From: Procambarus clarkii
Taxonomy: Eukaryota; Arthropoda; Malacostraca; Decapoda; Cambaridae
Reading direction: 5' to 3'
DNA length: 64,000 bases
NCBI RefSeq assembly: GCF_040958095.1
Contig: NC_091208.1
Span: 3,926,230 to 3,990,229, forward strand
Positions 59,193 through 64,000 of this stretch are shown here, one piece after another (position 1 is the stretch's first letter; each line of letters starts with the position of its first letter). The position numbers and the translations under genes are program-made. The notes beneath the pieces are model-generated. The model made no database searches. It was not told the origin of the DNA and saw nothing but the letters and a program-made list of their open reading frames with translations.

Positions 59193-62100
59193 ATTGGAAT
59201 CCAATAAGGATTTGGAAATGGACGGAGGATTGGGGGTGGGGGGGGGGGCGGAACGAATGGTGTCTATTAGCTAAGTGATCCCCATTTACTGACAACTGTG
59301 ACAGTGGCCTAAGATTACGGTACGCAAAGGGGATTTTAATAAGGTACTAGAAGTATCAACACAAAATTTCTTGTGGAATGAAACATAAAAATTTTGAATA
59401 TTGAGGTTACCCATTAAGGCGGTATAGAAAATCGCGACCAGACAACCTTATGAGTGTGGGAGAAAGAGCAGGATGTCAATATTTATTTCTTTTTAAATAC
59501 AATAGTTTGTAATTTGGTAATATACTTATATTACGATTTTATTAACAACATAAAAATATAGAAAGAAAAGTGATTTTTTACTTTAATTGTAAAATGTTTA
59601 TAAATTTTAACAAAAACGTTTATTTTTTTTATTTTCTAAAAATATTATTTATATATGATGAAACGTTTTAGATCTCATCAAGCTTATCTTGTTGAAGTTG
59701 GATTTATTTTTGGTGTACAATGTACACATCAAACTTTACAGTCTTCAGTGAGTAGGGATCACTAAGATACTGTGTACTACAGTGGTCGTCACAGTTTCGG
59801 TCACGATGGTGTTTCTTGTTATTGGTGTTTTGGTCAGGTGGCCACATAGCACAAAGCCTAGAGCCAATATGTGGCCATAGAGCACTAAGCCTAGAGCCAA
59901 CAAGTGATCATAGAGCACTAATCCTAGAGCCGAAAGGTAGCCACAGAGCGTAAACCTTGAGCCAACAAGTGGCCATAGAGCAGTAAGCCAAGAGCCAACA
60001 AGTGGTCACAGAGCTATAAGCTTCAATCGAGTAGGCGGCCACAGTGTACTTAAATTATAAATTTTTGCAAAAACTTATATTTTATTAATAATTTAGAAAC
60101 AAAATATTATTTAAATAAGATGAAACGTTTTAAAAAACTACAAAGTGGATGGTGTTATCGTACATTACCAATGTAACGTACAATTATGTTATGTTGTTGG
60201 GTAGATTAGATACACAGTTTTTAGTGAGTTTCATATTTATTTAGTAGTCTTGGATACAGCAGTGTCACAACGTTGAGACGGAGCTTGGAGCAGAGCTGAG
60301 TGTGGCCGGAGTTGCGGAGCTCTATGTGGGAGAGCGTTGTAGCTGGATGCGGTCCTAGTCTGCTGCCTGTTCTGTGTCGAAGCTGTAGCGTCTTGTAGAC
60401 GATTAGAACTGCCTACGCCGAGTGCTACATTCTTGACTGGAAATTGTACTGTAAGTGTAATAAAGACAACTTAACATCAACTTATGGGGGCGATAGAAAA
60501 GTTTTGGAAAAGTTGTTCAATGTCAACCAATATTTTTTGACTAGTTGTATATGAAAAGTGCTGAAATTGTCCCAAGTTTCAGTACTGCAGCGTAAATAGA
60601 AAGGGAGATTTTTTTTTCAACGTTTTTTACACATTTTCAAGTCTACATTTCAGAACACACGTTTCAGATATAGTTATTTTGACACTTTTCTGACACATTA
60701 GCATATAATAAAGAATTGTTAGTTAGATAATTTCCAAAACATCTTTAGTTTTCCTAATACAAATTTTCAAAGTTCCCCCAAAAAATCATGCAAATATGTC
60801 ATGTTTATTGCTATTATAAAATCAATAAATGAACTTGGAGAAAAAGGCTCTCTAGCAAATGTAGAGACATGCCCTCCACATATACTGTGTAAGTTTCATG
60901 TAAATTGAATAAAAAATGAAAGTTTTGTAAACGCTTATGTCAATTGAAAAAAAAGCAAATAATAAAGTCTAAAGTTCTAAAATCTGTGGCTGAGGTTGAC
61001 ATCAACCAATTTTCTCCAAAATTGGCATCCTTACAGATAGGCTTACATGCAGTCAGGTGTGTAAGATTTAAGCAAATCGTCCAAAAAAAAAAAATGAAAA
61101 AAAAAAAAAAATTTAACTAAATTTTTTTCAAATTAAATTATTTATAATATTTGTTTAATATATGCTATTGTGATAGCTGAGCGTCATAGATATGATTTCA
61201 GTTGACACTTTTGTTTGATAATCGTTTATGACCATTTTGGCATAATTTTCACACCTACTTCAATATTTTTTTTTCCTTCCTATTTATGCTACGATGCTGA
61301 AACTTGAACCAGATGAAACACTTTTCATATAGAACTTGTCGAAAACGTTTGATTGAAATCGAACGAGTTTTCATTTATTGCATTTTTGGAACCAAACGCC
61401 CCCTTATGTAAATGTTTTCCCAATCTATATTAGCAGCTCTGGTTTGATGGGAGGAAAATGCTAAAGTTTGTATAGAAGAGAGGATGAGAAGGGAAAGAAG
61501 AGAGGATGAGAAGGGAAGAGAGTGAAGAAGATGAAGGGCAAAAGGGATTCTGATTTGGGCTGCTTTAGATAAGTGCTTTCAGCAAAGTATTTTCTTTACC
61601 TTTACCTGAAATTTTGTTTTGTGACATTGTAGCTAATTTTACAGCGATGTATAAATTTATACAATGTAACAGTTTTTGGCGTTGGGTAATATATATTTTG
61701 TAATTGTTTGTCTCCAAAATGTAGAAAATCGTTAATATTTTTTAGAAACTTGCCCTAGAGAGTTTACGGAAGATGTCTAGGGCAAGGATCAAAGGCACAA
61801 TTTAAAGCGTAAAGGCAATAATATCCATTTTTCCCCTACATTGGAGGCATAACAAATTTGAAAACAATACACATTCAGCTACTCTTCCTAACGCTTCCCA
61901 ACGTCAAGAAACTTTCGTATTAAAGTGCCCTTATCCTAACCAAACAGAAAACGGGACAGCATGTCACTTTCGCGAGCCACTTCTGTTTTCTACGACTACT
62001 TTTGGTCTTAGATAGACTATACGTCAAAATGCGACGTTCTATTAGGAGGACGGCTTCACACGCTACCCAGGGGAAATGGCTGTAATGTTACAGTGTATTA

Positions 62101-62237
62101 TGTAATGAGGTTGGTGTCAGGCTCTGTATTTTAATGAATTATTTCCGTTAAACATGACGGTGTGAAGTAGAACAACTTCACAGTACTCAGTGACAAATTT
62201 AGGGTCACGTGACCAAGCACTGACAGTGAGAGGTGAC

Positions 62238-62936
62238 CAGTGACGTCATGCACTAAGCAGGACCCCAGTGACGTCATGCACTAAACAGAACACCAGTGAC
62301 GTCATGCACTAAGCAGCACCCCAGTGACGTCATACACTAAGAAGGATCCAAGTGACGTCATGCACTAAGCAGGACCCCAGTGACATCATACACTAAGCAG
62401 GACACCAGTGACGTCATGCACTAAGCAGAACTCCAGTGACGTCATGGACGAAGCAGGACCCCAGTGACGTCATGCACTAAGCCGGACCCTAGTGACGTCA
62501 TGCACTGAGCAGGACCCCAGCTACGTCATGTACTAAGCATGACCCCCAGTAATGTCATACACTAAGCAGGACCCCAGTGACATCATGCACTAAGCAGGAC
62601 CCCAGTGACGTCATGCACTAAGCAGAACCCTAGTGACGTCATGGACTAAGCAGGACCCCAGTGACGTCAGGCACTAAGCAGGACCCAAGTGACGTCATGC
62701 ACTAAGCAGGACCCCAGTGACGTCATGCACTAAGCAGGACCCCATTGATGTCAATGCACTAAGCAGGACCCCAGTAACGGCAGGCACTAAGCAGGCCCCC
62801 AGTGACGTCATGCACTAAGCAGGACACCAGTGACGTCATGCACTAAGCAGGGCCCCAGTGACGTCATGCACTAATAAGAACCCCAGTAACGTCATGCACT
62901 AAGCAGGACCCCAGTGACGTCATGCACTAAGCAGGC
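62238..62936. repeat. 28-bp TGACGTCA minisatellite, array C7 (about 25 copies)
   Basis: Same order as C1 with one unit missing near 62,740 and a TTGATGTCAATG variant. Confidence 0.95.
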
Positions 62937-64000
62937 TTCCTCATGAATGTGAGGACTTTGACATGTGAATGGACTCACTGCTCTGTGCAGTGATCATTGT
63001 AAGGCACTGTTAAACACCTTCTTTCTGGTTGTTTCTTCAGTTCATCAGCAATATCTCAATATTTCTGTACTCAACACTGCACTGTGTTGATGCAGTGTGC
63101 ACTGCATCTTGTAACACTGCATCCAGTTACAGGATAAGGATTTGGGATAGGACTGGGAAGGAAGGAATGGTGCCCAGTAGCTAAGTGATCCCCACTTACT
63201 GACGACTGTGACAGTGGCCTAAGAATACGGTACACAAAGGGGATATTAATAAGGTATTTAAAATATCAACACAATTTCTGTTAGAATGAAACATAAAAAA
63301 ATTCAATATAACATTTACCCATTAAATCGGTATAGAAAACCACGAGCATATGTGTGCAGGATATTAATAATTATTACTTTTTATATATTATTAATTAATG
63401 ACAAGAAAATATTTTAATAAAAAAAATGAAAATTAATATAAAACTAAAAAAGAAAAATAATTATTTCTTAAATTTTTAGGTACATTAAAAAATTATAACA
63501 TAAAACTTTACTATATTTATATTCTTTAAATTATCTTTATTTATATTTAAAGAAACTTAAGAAAACTACATAAATACAAAACATTTCTTAAAATTTTGAG
63601 TACACATAGCACCCGTTAAACTTTAATGTCGGCAGCGGGCTTTGATCATATATCTACTGAGTAATACGGTGATCGTCGCATTTGTTAGTGTTGGGGACAT
63701 TTAGCTATCGTGTTCTGAGACCAGTAGTTGTCAAAGAATTTAACCATTCATCATGTGATTTTTAATGTTAGTGTTACGGTCAGGTGGCCACAGAACCGTA
63801 AACCTACAGCCAGCAGGTGGCCACAGAGCAGTAAGCCTAGAGTCAGCAGGTGGCCACAAGGGACGAGAACAGCCTCGATATATAATGATAAATTACACTA
63901 TTGCACTTTTATTAATTACTCAGGTTCGTCATTTAACGGAGACTCAGTGTAATAAGGGCACCCTAACATCATCTCATGTAAATGCTGATTTAATGTTTTC
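62238..64000. repeat. HOR unit H6 (truncated by window end)
   Basis: 28-bp array, spacer 62,937-63,781, 33-bp array 63,782-63,856, then the start of block G. The next 84-bp array should lie beyond the window. Confidence 0.92.

Larger units (their letters stand above)
55411..62237. repeat. HOR unit H5 (6,827 bp)
   Basis: Spacer 56,138-56,982; 33-bp array 56,983-57,058; block G 57,059-57,750; LINE fragment 57,751-57,935; 84-bp array 57,992-59,192; spacer 59,193-59,836; degenerate 33-bp 59,837-60,044; LTR-like 60,187-60,475 (short deletion near 60,297); AT-rich 60,476-62,237. Confidence 0.93.

Overview
The window is eukaryotic, gene-poor and almost entirely repetitive. Nothing in it looks like an intact host gene. 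The repeats (a LINE with an apurinic-type endonuclease, a Ty3/gypsy-type LTR retrotransposon, a tRNA-derived SINE with a decapod-style 3' tail, long GA and TA microsatellites, satellite arrays) suggest an arthropod, most likely a decapod crustacean such as a crayfish. That assignment is inference from repeat style, not a database match.

Layout. (1) 1-3,660, minus strand: a decayed non-LTR retrotransposon (ORF1, endonuclease, reverse transcriptase). The RT runs off base 1. A 690-bp TG...CA element, 1,520-2,209, is inserted into the endonuclease with a 4-bp target duplication (GTGG). (2) 3,711-4,450: a long GA-rich microsatellite, then GT/GC-rich simple sequence. (3) 4,529-13,539, plus strand: a full-length Ty3/gypsy-type LTR retrotransposon with ATAA target duplications, PBS, gag-protease, RT, RNase H, integrase and PPT. 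Its pol is broken by frame changes and two stops. Its LTRs differ in length (1,058 vs 798 bp) because the 5' LTR carries a 260-bp tandem duplication. (4) 13,544-14,430: unassigned sequence including a tail motif shared with the SINE further on. (5) 14,430-64,000: a higher-order repeat (HOR) field with units of about 6.3-10 kb.

Each HOR unit reads in the same order: a 28-bp minisatellite containing the palindrome TGACGTCA (the cAMP-response-element core); a spacer; a short 33-bp minisatellite; a GA-rich block; a minus-strand fragment of a second LINE's RT; an 84-bp minisatellite (6-25 copies); a second, diverged copy of the spacer; degenerate 33-bp repeats; an LTR-like 0.3-kb piece; and about 1.8 kb of AT-rich sequence ending in a 12-bp E-box palindrome just before the next 28-bp array. 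Units start near 16,738, 23,064, 33,115, 40,874, 48,632, 55,411 and 62,238.

Most notable: the 84-bp unit has protein-coding character. One plus-strand frame gives a 28-residue unit of exactly four heptads with I/L at nearly all a and d positions, and 26 of 28 third codon positions are G or C. This frame stays open through the arrays apart from one 1-bp deletion that two units share. Long open frames here (up to about 460 codons, in four of six frames) arise because 84 is divisible by 3, so length alone is not evidence of a gene. The codon pattern is the part that needs explaining.
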